Origin: Carnegiea gigantea
Lineage: Eukaryota; Streptophyta; Magnoliopsida; Caryophyllales; Cactaceae
NCBI GenBank assembly: GCA_029747015.1
Contig: JAKOGI010001569.1
Location: 108,501-172,500 of the forward strand
DNA: 64,000 nt
Direction: 5' to 3'
Part shown: piece after piece, positions 1 to 11,800 of the stretch
How the letters are laid out: each line of letters begins with the position of its first letter
Numbering within the stretch: the first letter of the stretch is position 1
Made by a program: the position numbers and the translations under genes
Notes under the pieces: model-generated
The model's database searches: none
Told to the model about the DNA's origin: nothing
Seen by the model: the letters and a program-made list of their open reading frames with translations, nothing else

Positions 1-1472
1 TAGTAATGCTAGCTGGGATGGTGAATAAAGACATGAAGTAGATGGGCAGACCACACAAAGTGCTTCTTAAAAGGGTCAATCTACCCCCTCTGGATAAAAG
101 CTTAGACTTCTAGCTTGCCAATCTCTTATGAAACCTCACAACAACGGAGTCCCAAATCGCTATGCTCTTATAAGAAGCATCAAAAGGAAGACCAAGGTAT
201 AAAGAAGGCAGATGATCAACTCCACACCCTAAACAAAGGGCCAACACATGAACATTAGGCACGTCGCCAACCAGAATGAGTGCACTTTTGGAAAGATTGA
301 CCCTTAGTTCAGACATAGCTTCAAACAGGAGAAGGATGCACCTTAAGTAACCCAAATTACTCTCGTCCGACTTGCAAAAAACAAGCGTATCATCGGCGAG
401 CAAATGGGATATCAACAAACCCTCGCAATGAGGGTTACTAATATGAAAATCATTCAAGAAACCTTCCTCACCTGCTTTAATCACCAATCTACTGAGAGTC
501 ATCATAACCAAAATGAACAATAAAGGTGACAACGGGTCACCTTGCCTTCGACCTCTTGAGCTTGAGAAAAAACCGGATGCTTCACCACTAATTAAGACAG
601 AGAAGCGCACAGTGGAAATACAAAAAGAGATCTATTTCCTGCACTTGTTAGAAAAGCCCATTTTCTTAAGAATAGCTAAGAGGAAACTTCAAGAGACATG
701 ATCATAAGCCTTCTCAATGTCAAGCTTACATAAGATACCAGAAATCCCAAATCTAATATAAGAATCAATGCACTTATTAGCAATCAAAGCAGCATCCAAA
801 ATTTGACAGCAAAAAAGCACATTGCGAGGGACCCACAACTTTCCAACAACTTTCCTCAATCTTGAAGCGAGGACTTTGGCAAGAATCCTATATACACTTC
901 CTACCAAACTAATGGGTCTAAAAGACTTAATATATCATCTGCACCAGCCACTTTGGGAATCAAGGTAACAAAAGTAGCATTTAAACTTTTCACAAAAACA
1001 CCCTTATTATGAAAGTCAGCAAAAAACCCCATAATCTCCCCCTTGACAATAGACCAACAATGTTGAAAAAAGGCTATATTGAACCCGTCTGGCCTAGAGC
1101 TTTCTCGTTACCTAACTCAGAGATGGCATTCCAAACTTCATCTTCAATAGAATCTTTTTCAAGATCCCTAGCATCATCAAGGCTAATAGAGGCAGAAGCG
1201 ATACCATCAAGAAAAATCATTGATGGTTGATCTTCATGATACAGATTCTCATGGAAGTTGACAATCGCATTCTTGGTCGAGGCAACATCAACATAAAGCT
1301 CGCCATCCACTTGAATTTTGTGAATAGCATTAAACTTTTTTCTCCTATTTGCCACCTGGTGGAAAAATTTGGTATTTCGATCACCATCCTCAATCCACTG
1401 TTGCTTTGCTCTTTGGTGCCAAAAAATATCAATGGATCTTCGCATCATAGAGAGTTCTTTTTTAACTCCCAA
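1..1472 (-). pseudogene. LINE reverse transcriptase remnant
   Basis: Broken reverse transcriptase part of the minus-strand LINE. Visible pieces are a linker with the plant-LINE pattern WIEDGDRNTKFFH (1472-1074), a piece with [13 protein letters not shown] and [10 protein letters not shown] (907-689), and a piece with RQGDPLSPLLF, LLADDT and a YLGLPF motif (610-110). These match the RT fingers and palm of plant L1 elements. LLADDT is the catalytic YxDD-type motif and keeps both aspartates. At least four frame interruptions separate the pieces. Sequence that still resembles the RT C-terminal part continues to base 1. Confidence 0.85.
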
Positions 1473-1587
1473 TTTTTCAAATCTATACGATCAAGAGAGA
1501 CTGTTGCTGCTCCTTCTCATCTAAGAGCTTCACTTTATCCACCAGACTAGCCATCTTAAACTCTAAATGGCCAAACACTTCCCTATT

Positions 1588-2527
1588 CTACTGTTTAAAC
1601 TTGGTCTTCAAAAAGTTGAGTTTCTTTGCCAACATAAAACTTGAAAGGCCACTAACATTCAGTTCATCCCAAACAGATTTGATAAGGTCATCAAAGTCAT
1701 CCACCTCAAGCCACATATTCTCGAATTTAAAAGGACGTCTACCTCTAGAGACTTCCCCAACCCGCAGAAGAATGGGTAAATGGTCCGAAATGATTTTCGG
1801 AAGGGTAATTTGATGAACCCCCTGGAAATGATCTTCCCACTCAACCGAGAAAAAAAAATCGGTCAATGTGAGATAACACAGGAACCTCCTCATGGCTGGA
1901 CCAAGTAAAGCAAGCACCTTCCAAAGGAGGGTCGACAAGATTGCAAGAATCAATAAAACTGGAGAACTCTCTCATTGCCCAAAACGACCGACCACCTGTG
2001 GATCTCTCTAAAGGAAACCTAATGACATTAAAATCCCCACCTAAACACCACGGAATGTCCCAAGAAGACATAAAGAACGACAACTCCTCAAATAAAGCCC
2101 ATCACATATAGTCGTCATTTGGACCATATACCCCAATCAAACCCCACTCAAAATTGTCCTCCAAAGACATAAACCTGCAACACACAGAAAACGACCCAAG
2201 GCGAGATTCACCAAGCTCCAAGACTTGAGGATCCCAAATGACAATAATGCCTCCTGAGCGACCCACTGAAGGTAAGTAAAGCCACTCAATCGAGCGACGA
2301 CCCCACAGACTAATCGCTATCGGCCAACTAACAACCTCCAACTTAGATTTTTGGAGAATAGCAACATCGCAAGCAAAAGTATGCAACACCCACTTAACAT
2401 CCCCCCGCTTATTTGGGCAATTGAGCCCCCTGACATTCCAAGCAAGCACATTAACGGCTAGCCCCATCCAAAAACAGCCTATCCCTATCAACTGCATCCC
2501 CCATACTCTCTTCAACCAACTGATCAC
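1588..2527 (-). pseudogene. LINE APE-type endonuclease remnant
   Basis: Endonuclease domain that would nick target DNA to prime reverse transcription. Visible in order on the minus strand are VLAWNVRGLN (N-terminal motif), GGIIVIWD, GVYGPNDD, CLGGDFNVIRFP (catalytic GDFN) and SDHLPILL (the C-terminal SDH motif). An early stop after GVYGPNDDYM and frame changes near 1841-1953 show decay. The usual QE(T/S)K catalytic glutamate position reads LQKSK, so a key acidic residue appears lost. Confidence 0.85.
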
Positions 2528-3324
2528 CTCTCATTCTATTTGCTTCCAGTGATGCAAGAAAAGAAAGAAACTCCATTTCTCTAGCTTGAATGGCCAGACC
2601 CATCTTCTTACAAAAAAAGACCATTCTTTCCAAGACCCACATAGAGCCCTCACTAACATTCCCTGAATAACCAGAACTGGTCAAAGCAGCCCCAGCTAAA
2701 CCTTGAGTGTGGGCTTATTGCAGAGCTTCCTCAAACGAAGAAGGCCCTCCCACGTCCTGCCTTATAGGAGAGCCCGACTAAGAAACAACGAGATTAGTCT
2801 TTCGAAGTTTCTTCTTACAAGAGTAAACAAGCACACTCGTAGATGGTGAACAAGCTTCAGGATGCAACTCCTCCACCACATTCAGAGGTGATTCTGGGAT
2901 CCTTGAGGCACACGGAGAACTACCGTGTGAGTTACATTCACAATCAGAGGAGGGATAATTCTCCAAAAGATCTCTCAACACTTGGAATTGATTAACGTAC
3001 GCAGAAGCAGCCCTCCAAAAACTCCTTAGAACCACTCTTCTTACAAGGAGACATTGTCGCATCATTAACATTGTCCTTGAAGGAGACCTTCTGCTTCAAC
3101 ATATTACCACTAACATTATGTTCTTCGCCAATCACGACTGCACAAACATCCCATGAACCACAATCCCTACACTTCCACCTCGTCCAAGGCGAATTAGGGG
3201 AGCCACCCAGATGACCTCAAACAACACTAGCAAAAGACCTATCCCTGCTCACCGGAAACCTGGAGGGAATAGAAGCATTCCTTAGTGAAGGAGATGGCTT
3301 CTTATGACCTTCAATCAAAGTCTT

Positions 3325-3756
3325 CTAAAAAGTCTTTGTCACCCCACACCAGCCCTCCGCCTTAGCACCCTCAGGAAAGATCACTGACCTAGCCTGCCCA
3401 CCATTACCCAAAAAAGAGAAGACAATGAATCTACCTTTACTATTCTTTCTCACTTGAAGCAATAGACACCTCTGACCCCACCTAAAAGTTTTCAACCACA
3501 ATGGTTCTTCCTTTGAGAAATAGAAGCGAACCATTTGTACTGCCACCCATCCAAATTCTTGGAAGCTGAACCGGATAAATGACCTTTTCCTTCTACTGGC
3601 CTTAGCAACTTTAAAAGGAAAAAGGCCCCCATCACCCCCAATCACTTCCAGGAACTTCCCTTCCACCCAAACAGAGGAATACATGGCAGAGAGACGGGTC
3701 AATGCGGCGTAGCCGGAGGAAGAAAGTCCACAAAACGAAAAGAAGAAACCCACCAC
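3325..3756 (-). pseudogene. LINE N-terminal (ORF1-like) remnant
   Basis: A 143-residue open stretch upstream of the endonuclease on the same strand. It has basic and aromatic segments (for example ASRRKRSFIRF, LLLQVRKNSKGRFIVFS) and ends near GWCGVTKTF. The position and composition fit the N-terminal region of plant LINEs, which often carries a DUF4283-like nucleic-acid-binding fold. I do not recognise the domain with certainty. The first residue given by the open stretch need not be the real start. Confidence 0.5.
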
Positions 3757-4235
3757 TGTCTAACACTGCCTAGCACTACCCAAGAAGAAGAAAACGAGGA
3801 GAATTGCACCAAAAACCACTTACCCGTGGCTAGCCGGAGACAACAGCACCACCAAAGGACAGAGCAGCTGATTCCGCGCCGGAAAGAATGGTATGGGGAA
3901 ATTCCGGCAAGACTTCGGCAGCCGAAAAATTCACCGGCGACCGGAAACCGCCACAGAGCTTGCCGGCAGTGACAGAAACTTCCAGCCAACCCAACTCCTT
4001 GGTTGTAAAGCACCAAAACCCTCCACTGGTGCACAGATCTGAAGAAAACAACAGGGGAGACCCGAAAAGCCCAAAACAACGACCGGCGAAGGGGACGGTC
4101 AGTGGCTCCCAAAGTCCACCGAACCTCAGGTAACCCTCCGATGACCACTCCGGGCAACCTGAACTTCACCGGCCACCTAGAGAAGCCCCTGGAGAGAGAA
4201 GGGGGGTTCGTGCGTAGGAGGGGTCGTAAGAATGT

Positions 4236-5366
4236 ACCCAGATAAATTCAGACTCCTTTTCTTTAATGAGGCCTTATTGGATAAGTGGTTATGGAGGTTC
4301 ATGAATAAGATAGATAACCTGTGGATGGGTTTGAGTGGCACCCTCCTAATCCAAATGGTCCTCATGGACTAAGCCTTTGGCGGCAAAGAATGGAGAACTT
4401 TCCCTCCACATTTCTCACTTGAAGTTGGTGATGGATCTACCATCTTTTTTCGGCATTACTGTTGGTGTGAAGGGAGTCCCATGAAAGACCTATTCTCCTC
4501 TCTTTTTGCTCTTGCGTTGAATAAAGTGCATCGGTTGATGATTATTGTAAGCATGGATCTGCGTCTAGTGTGTGTTCACCTATTTTGTCCGGGAAGCCTT
4601 TGTGGATGATATCACTCTTGTTAGCTTTATATCCACGCTCAATGGAATCACTGTTCATGATTCAGTCAAATGGGATCTTAATTCTAAAGGGATCTTCACT
4701 ATCAAGTCTTTCTATATGAAGCTCATCTCTTTAGCTTCTTCTCCCATTCAACCATTTTCGGTGGACCATTTCACCGGCAAGATTATTTGGAAATCTTTGG
4801 CTCCACTTAAAAGTTTCTTTTCTTGTTTGGGAAGCTTCCCATGGGAGTATCCTAGCTTAGGATAATTTGCAAAGGAGGAGCTAGGAGCAAGATTTTGATG
4901 AATAGGTGCTTCATGTGTAAAGTGAAAAGGGAATCACCACATAACTTGCTTCCACGTTATCCTTTCACTAAAGCCCCTTGGGATCTAGCCTATAGCTGCT
5001 TAGAGTTTCTTCGGTTGTGCTTAACTCCATTAGGAATCATCTTTTTGCTTCGTAGGGCTGTTTTGGTAGGAAGGCTAAAAAGAAGAATGCTATTTTTCTC
5101 CCACATGCGATTTTTTAGAGTATTTGGTGTGAAAGAAATAGGAGGGTCTTTGAGGGGGTGGAGTTGCCTCTTCAGCACTTCAAAGATAATTTCATTAAGA
5201 CTATTTTTGGGAAAATGGGAAGTTTTGTTATTCCTTTCTTGATCTTGTAGATTTTGTGAATAGCTTCCATATTGGATGTACATAGCTTTTGTAGGAGGCT
5301 AGCTTCGCATCCAATCTTTTGATCATGATAATTTATGTTATTCTCTTTTCCTCATCAGAAAAAAAG
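4236..5366 (+). mobile_element. LINE 3' fragment, plus strand
   Basis: This is the C-terminal end of a plant LINE on the plus strand. It starts in the post-RT region (FNEALLDKWLWRFMNKIDN, 4261 on), continues through a decayed zinc-binding RVT region (about 4770-5000, including RCFMCK and a trace of the following histidine/cysteine pattern) and ends in a 3' UTR that closes with ttttcctcatcag plus an A tract (about 5340-5366). The 3' UTR resembles that of the LINE ending at 14725, so the two belong to related families. It has no 5' half. Either it is 5' truncated or it was cut by the adjacent minus-strand LINE, its upstream part lying left of the window. Confidence 0.8.
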
Positions 5367-5676
5367 AACAAGCAGAAAATGTATACGCATTAATTGTTGC
5401 TCAATAAGGGTAGTTTTCCTATTAATGTAAGAAGAGAGGGCTGCTAAATTAGAAAATATGTTCAATATCAGCAAGTCATACATGATTTATGCTTAATATC
5501 AAACTAAATGCAAAACAGAATGTCTACCAACATATCAGCAGATTCAGCACTCCGAGCAAATAATGGTGAGACTAGAAACCATGAATACTCACAAATAAAG
5601 CAAATGATGATGAGGACTAGAAAACAATAATACCCAAAACATGAAGCAGAAATAGTTCAGTGCCTTGCTCTATTAC
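5367..5676. other. Intron 6 start of the phospholipase D gene
   Basis: AT-rich intron sequence between exon 6 and the LINE tail. I searched it on the minus strand for the next PLD zeta exon and saw nothing. Confidence 0.6.
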
Positions 5677-5850
5677 CTTAAATGCATGACGCAAAGGGTT
5701 GTGATCCCTTACTTCTTCTGCTAGTAGGACTCGGCCTTCTCCATTACCATCAGATGCTGGTAGCATATCAAACACAATGATATCCAAAAGTTTTGTGTCA
5801 AAAGGATCCGCAAGCAAGGCCAGGAATCCAGGTTTTAAGACAACCCAGAC
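5677..5850 (-). CDS. PLDZ (PLDP): PLD zeta exon 6
   Basis: 58 codons, [18 protein letters not shown] to NPLRHAFK, the middle of the PH domain. It continues directly from NDNWQK in exon 5 despite a gap of about 10.3 kb. Acceptor gtgcag, donor gtaata, phase 0. The family normally continues with a segment like (V)TSGNRSIRIR, which is not seen between here and base 1. Confidence 0.93.
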
Positions 5851-8800
5851 CTGCACAAATTCAACTATCCTTAAATGAAAATGGCCAGAGCAATTACAAG
5901 TAATAGATTTCTTCTCATGAGTAACCAAAAATAAATGCACTAATAGAACACCAGGGGCACATCACACATGCACGAAAGGTGCAATTCTTGAGTAATACAT
6001 ACATCCTGTAATCTACAATCTTTAGGCACAAGAGTTGCGAGGGCTTCTTTGGCGCAAATGCTCTCCGCTCCCTTATCTTATTTCTGAAGCCATAGCATTA
6101 TATGGTGCTAAATCCCAAAGCTCCTTTGAGGCACCTCTTCAGCGCATCAAAAATACACTGATTGGGACTCGGAACATTCTTGGGGCAATGGAGACTTGTG
6201 CTCCTCATGATTAATGCATTTACCATGTTTAAAGTCTTTTCATAGCCCGTTATAAAGTCTCCTTATCCGATGCATCCTTCGCACCCACCCTCCCATATTT
6301 TAGGGCGATTCCCCCCCCAAAAAAAAAAAAAAACACGAGCTGAGGGAGCGCAAGAAGAAGCAGCATTATCTCCAAAGAAAATTGAACAACAAAAAGCAAG
6401 ATACTGCAAGGCCTGTTAGGCATCACTGAGTTTTTGCAATTCCCCCCCCCCCTCCCCAAATTAAAAGAAAATTGTTCAGCTAACTAGAGTAAGTTTCACC
6501 ATTTTATAGCTATCACACAATTGAGAATTAGATTGAATGCAAAAACGACGTTTACCAACCAACGCACCAGGCCCTAAATTTGTAGTGAAAGCTTGACCAA
6601 CATAAAACATCGGGAAATAAAAACATCGAGTCCGCTTGACCTTGCACCGGGGCACGAAGATGGCTCCATCTATCCCAATAGTCATTTGTCATCCAATTCT
6701 AGCCCATAAGCCACTTTGTCATGGTGTTTCACCAAGCAAATGCGCTCAAAAATTAACGGTCTATGATTTGTTGGAAAATAATGAGACTACTATTGGGATA
6801 TGTAAATATTTGCAGTAGATGTTGGCATTTGAATTTCCTAACGTGGTGAAGACTCCGTTACAGCAGTGCTGAGTTTTACCCGGTAAACTTGTTGAATTTA
6901 GGTTAAGTTTGGATTGCACCTGACAAAACCCAATTGATACAAGCCCAAGCTTTAATGGTTCCCTGAGATGTCTATTTTACTGTCTTATGCTCATATTTGA
7001 CATAGGATTTTAAATTTGGTAGAAATGGCCCAAATATGTGGAGTGTGCATAAAATTTTAGCTATAGAGCAATTTGGAATTTGGCCTTAATTGAGGATGAT
7101 ACAGCTGTGATCTTGGAGATGATTAGCATGGGATGATGTTACACACACAAAGGAAGATTTGCCAAGTGGCGGCACCTCCATTAGTAAAGGAGAACCTTCT
7201 CAAAGCTCTCTAAAAGATAGAGGATGAATCCGAAAAAATACAGCTCATATTGATTGTATTTATCTTAGCATCTTGATTTATTTTTCTAGTATATTTTGTA
7301 AGCCCCTTATTGGCTCACTTGCCCCACTAATATAATAGCTAATTCCCTTCCAATTGGGTATTTATAAACCTAATTACCTCTATGAAAACTCAGACTTTTG
7401 AATGATATGAGAGCTTGAAGCTTGGTGCTTTCTCAAAAAATCTCAAATTCTTTATCTCTCTAGGGAGGGTGGTGATTTGAGTTCATCCTTTTAATCGAAT
7501 CCTTAGTACTAAGGCTTTAGAGGGTTAGAGGATAGAGTGGTTTAATCTAGATGGTGGTTTAATCCAAGGACTCAAAATGCGGTTTCGGTTACAATTTCGG
7601 TTTCAATAGCCGTACTGCAAAATCACTCTAATACGGCAATCGCGTTCCATATCGCGGCTATCGTGGCATGAAAACACGATTCGGCCAAGACCAAAATCTT
7701 TCCAATGCAGCCGTTTCGTCGCATTTCAGCCACTTTTTGAATCCATGGTTTAACCTTTAGACTATATATATCTCTTTGGTTATTTTTGTTACTAGCTTTC
7801 CCAAAATTCATAAAAAAAATCTCTCTTGCTTGATGGTTGATCTTGGCTTGAGGTTGTGACCTTGTTGGATAATCATTGTTGTTGGGGGTTTGTGAGCAAT
7901 TAGGTGATATTCTTCAAGCTCTTGGGGCTTTTTCCCTCAATCTTAAACATTTACTTGTCCAAAGAAAGTCACCTATGCATCAATATCTTGGTGACATATC
8001 TTACTCTCACAAAAATCGAAACAGAACTTGTTTAGTTAACTGGGGAACATCGACACTTCTCATATTCGACACCATTGATAATAGGCTTTTGAGAGCATCA
8101 AAGAGACGTTTAACGCTAGGAATGTTCAGACTCCCAACGATCTGTACTCCCAACCATGTATCATGAACTCCATCCTAAATCATGAACTAGAGTAAATTCG
8201 AGTAACTAGAAACTTAACAGAATTCACAAGCAGGGCACCAGTGTTAGCAACTATGCATTTAACAAAACACGGCATCAGTTCTTGAAAGGGTTCGGTTATG
8301 TCTTATTTCTTTCTTTCAAGTTTTTTTGAACTGTCTCCTCTCTGATTCTTTGTCATCTAAAACTCTGAATGTCACTGAACACCCTCTGGACACTATTCCC
8401 CTCAAAGAGAAACTCAGGACAGGAGTCCAACCAACCTCTTGAGTCTAATTCAGGATAGCAATAAACAAGGCAACTCTAATTTCGATGGTCAAGAACTTGT
8501 GACACAGGAAGGTTTAATTTTGGAATTTCCCCCCTTTTTAACTTTCATTATATATGTTTATGCACATCACACAGTAAATAGAATAAGATTTTTTTTATCA
8601 GTAGATTAGTGAGATATACTTTCCTATTCCATATTCCCATTCAGGAAATCCATTTGTCATGACATTTAGTTTGGAGATTCAATGAGAATATCTATTAGCA
8701 GTTTCCCAAACTTGAAAGAGATCTTCCCCTCTCTAGCTTTGCATTCTCAAGGCAAACCGGGAAGTGATCTGTAAGAGGTCTAGACAATCTCCTCTGAAAT

Positions 8801-11800
8801 GGATTTATGGATTGTTCCTCTCAATCCAACAGCACTAGAAATGGTCCAACACTCAAACCTATCACAAATTGAGTCAACACCGGGAAGTTAACTCTTCCTC
8901 ATGCACAGGAGATCCACCAATGCAAAAATAATTGACAGAAGTCATGGAACTCCACCAATCTGAGAGGGGCACACATTGAACTCCTTGCTTAAGGATGCAA
9001 AATCTCCTCAATCCCCATCCCACACACCAAGGACCAGGCCATCCTCTCCTGATTCAACGAAGCTCCTCCCCTAGCCTCAATTTATCAACTCTAATTTTTG
9101 AACTATAAACTGTAGTGAAAGACTACATGAAGCTATCCTTGTTCGTTTGAAGTTTATCCTTTTCTGAATTCATTCCATATCTTCTAACTTGCGAGTTCTG
9201 TTGGACTCTTAGTTTTAAAAAACGCGAGGCGTACCGAGGCGCATAAGTTCCCAAAGCGTGAGGCGCAAGGCATGAGACGAAGGCGCATGCATCATGGATG
9301 CGAGACGCACTTCTATGCAAATTTTTTTAAAAGTATTTCATATTTCACAAAGCATGTTTTGCATAAATAAGTTAGATAAATGCATTAAAAATGTTATTAG
9401 ACATCAATATGACAACTAACACTACAAATAACCTTAAGGCATGTTATCTGATCATCGTAGTTCCCCAATGCACGTACTTACAGTACAAGTTTAGCTCACC
9501 TTTTAGCTCCCAAGGGAGGAAAAGAAGAAAAAAGGTAAAGGCAAGGCTAAGAAAAAGAAGAAAAAGGGGGAAGATATAGCCTCGCATCCTTAAGGCGCAC
9601 CTCATCCCCTTCGAGGTGCTAACCCGGTAGCCTCACGCCGAGGCGCTCAAGCGAGCTTTTTGAAACTAAGGTTGGACTATTACCTATGTAACCCCTATCT
9701 AATGAAACAAGAAGGTTACCAATATTGGAGATGAACTGTAAGTTAATGGATTGAATGGATTTTTTTTTTGGGGGGGTGATTTTATTGGTTTGGCGTGACC
9801 CAAACAACAGAATCTATGTCAGCTCTATAAATCAAGTATCAAAGCAAGTTCAACTTGTATATAGATGCCTTAGCTCAACTGCTTATTTGATTGACTTACC
9901 TCCTCCTTTATTTATTAGTCCTATCTTCAACAAAGACTTCCCACCTTACCAAAGTACCTTGAGCCTCCTACATTTTCTGCAAGTGTACTGTCTCATGTGG
10001 TTTTGCAACTTGTGCAATTTCAGTGCCTAAGCTACCTTCGGTTCTGCCATTCATGATGTTTACGCTGTCTATTAGAATTTCAATATTTTCTAGTTCCCTG
10101 GAAAGGTTGTCCCAGTCTCAAAACTCTAAGGAAGCAACCGCATTGAATAGCTCCTGACTTCCTAGATGCATACATTTATCACAACTCCAGAAAGGCAGGT
10201 TTCTCAAAGCCAAGGAGAAATGATGGAATCAAGGAGACTCATATTAGAAAGAAGTCTAAGAAGAATAATCCGAGATTTTACTCCTCACAAATGTTTAATG
10301 CTTTAGGATCTTACTTGGTTTATGATTATGCAGATTTTGTTTCTGTTTCTAATCTTGTCAGCAGTATTAAATTACTCTTGTTAGGAGTATAAAGGTCTAT
10401 GTACCTTGTTTTTTACCATTAATTGATTATTGAAGTGAACGCACCAAAGCAAGATGCTGCTTTTCCTTCTCCCTTTCCCCTAGTTTCCCTTCTTCCTCTT
10501 TAATTTTCCTCTCCTTTTTGATAGGGAAAAGGTAATACATTAATATAGAAAGGTTTCTCCACTCCTCTGCTGGTGTTTTGTCATCTCCTCCTTTGACTAC
10601 TAACTTGGGGTTAAGCTCCTCAGTGGAACCATCCTCGTCACTAGAGACTCAAGGGAATGGTGAGACTCCTAAGTTAACCAGGAGAAATGGCAAGCACCTT
10701 TATGTTTATAGACGTCAACCAAATCAGGTCTATGTTCGTAAGAGCTCCTTGGGCTTAACCTCGAAGGAAACTAACAGAGGCACAACTACCAATGTGGAGG
10801 TAGCAGTAGCAAAAGAAGTCCCTAATTCCTCTCTTGCCTTGCTAGCTCCTACTTCTAGTTCTCCTCCAGTTGATGAGGTTGAGTGGGTTAATCCAGTAAA
10901 GCTAGAAGCTGATATCTCTAGTCAGCTTTATTTGGGCACACCCATGTTTCCAATGAGGGATGATTATGCTCCTCCATTAGCAAGGAATGAGCTGGTGAAG
11001 AGTGTTTATTCTTCTTCTTCGACCTATGCGCTATCTTCTCCCCCTTTGGCGTCAACTCATACGCCTTCCACTTCTTATTCTTGGTTCAAGGATATGATTG
11101 ACCAACCTACTGCCTTGGTGGTTAATCCTCCTCTTTTTTCTGTAGGAAATCACTCTTCTCATTCTGTTGATTTGGGTCTTGGGGTTTTGGGTGGTGTATC
11201 TTGTGACTTACCCAGAGAAATGGTTTGGGATGCACTTGCTATGAGTTTAGAAGCTCAAAGTAGTGCATCTTGTTCAGGGGTGATTGACAACAGGTGTGAG
11301 CATTCTCTACACCATGATTGGCCATTAGTGTCCATTGCCCAAACTAATGTTGAAGATGTGGAATTCCTCTAGCCATTGATTTCTCCTTTCTGCAGAGTTC
11401 AAATGATTCGTTCTCAGTAGGAGATATTTGGGATGGAGAAAATCTTAATTCTAGGAATGTGTCAAAATAGGTGGCTTCCAAGCTCAAAAGTGTTGTTGCC
11501 ACTATTGATGTGGCATTTTCAGGGTATGAAAGTGAAGTCACTCAGTTACTTTCTAGAATTGAAAAGAACAGTGGCACAGAGTGTGCAAAGGACACCATCA
11601 GCAATCAGAAGGCAAAGCGAATTAAGGAGGCTCGAGCTTGGTGTGAACTATGACCAGGCAAGGGCCACTTCCAGTGCCTCTTCCAGTGGGATGTTAGTCC
11701 CATATGTTTAGGATGTTGTCTTGGAATGTGAGGGGCATCAATGATCTTCGCAAGAGAGATGTCTTTAAAAGTTTTCTGAGGGATTGAAAATGTGATCTAG

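Larger units (their letters stand above)
1..4190 (-). mobile_element. Degenerate L1-type LINE, 3' end off the left edge
   Basis: A non-LTR retrotransposon read on the minus strand. In order from its 5' end (right) it has a GC-rich leader (about 3830-4190), a basic N-terminal reading frame (3325-3756), an APE-type endonuclease (2527-1588), a linker and a reverse transcriptase (1472-1), which runs off the window. The frame is broken by many stops and shifts, so it is dead. It lies in an intron of the phospholipase D gene, downstream of exon 6. Its 5' end is within a few tens of bases of a plus-strand LINE fragment. I could not find a target duplication because the 3' end is missing. The family assignment is firm; the exact 5' boundary is not. 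Confidence 0.85.

Noticed and set aside
7190..7460. Copia-type solo LTR
   Set aside because: TATA-like and leader-like text, but no TG...CA borders or flanking duplication could be found.
10578..11372. Independent host gene
   Set aside because: It lies between the LINE's 5' target duplication and its endonuclease, starts with TTG, and continues the element's coding order.
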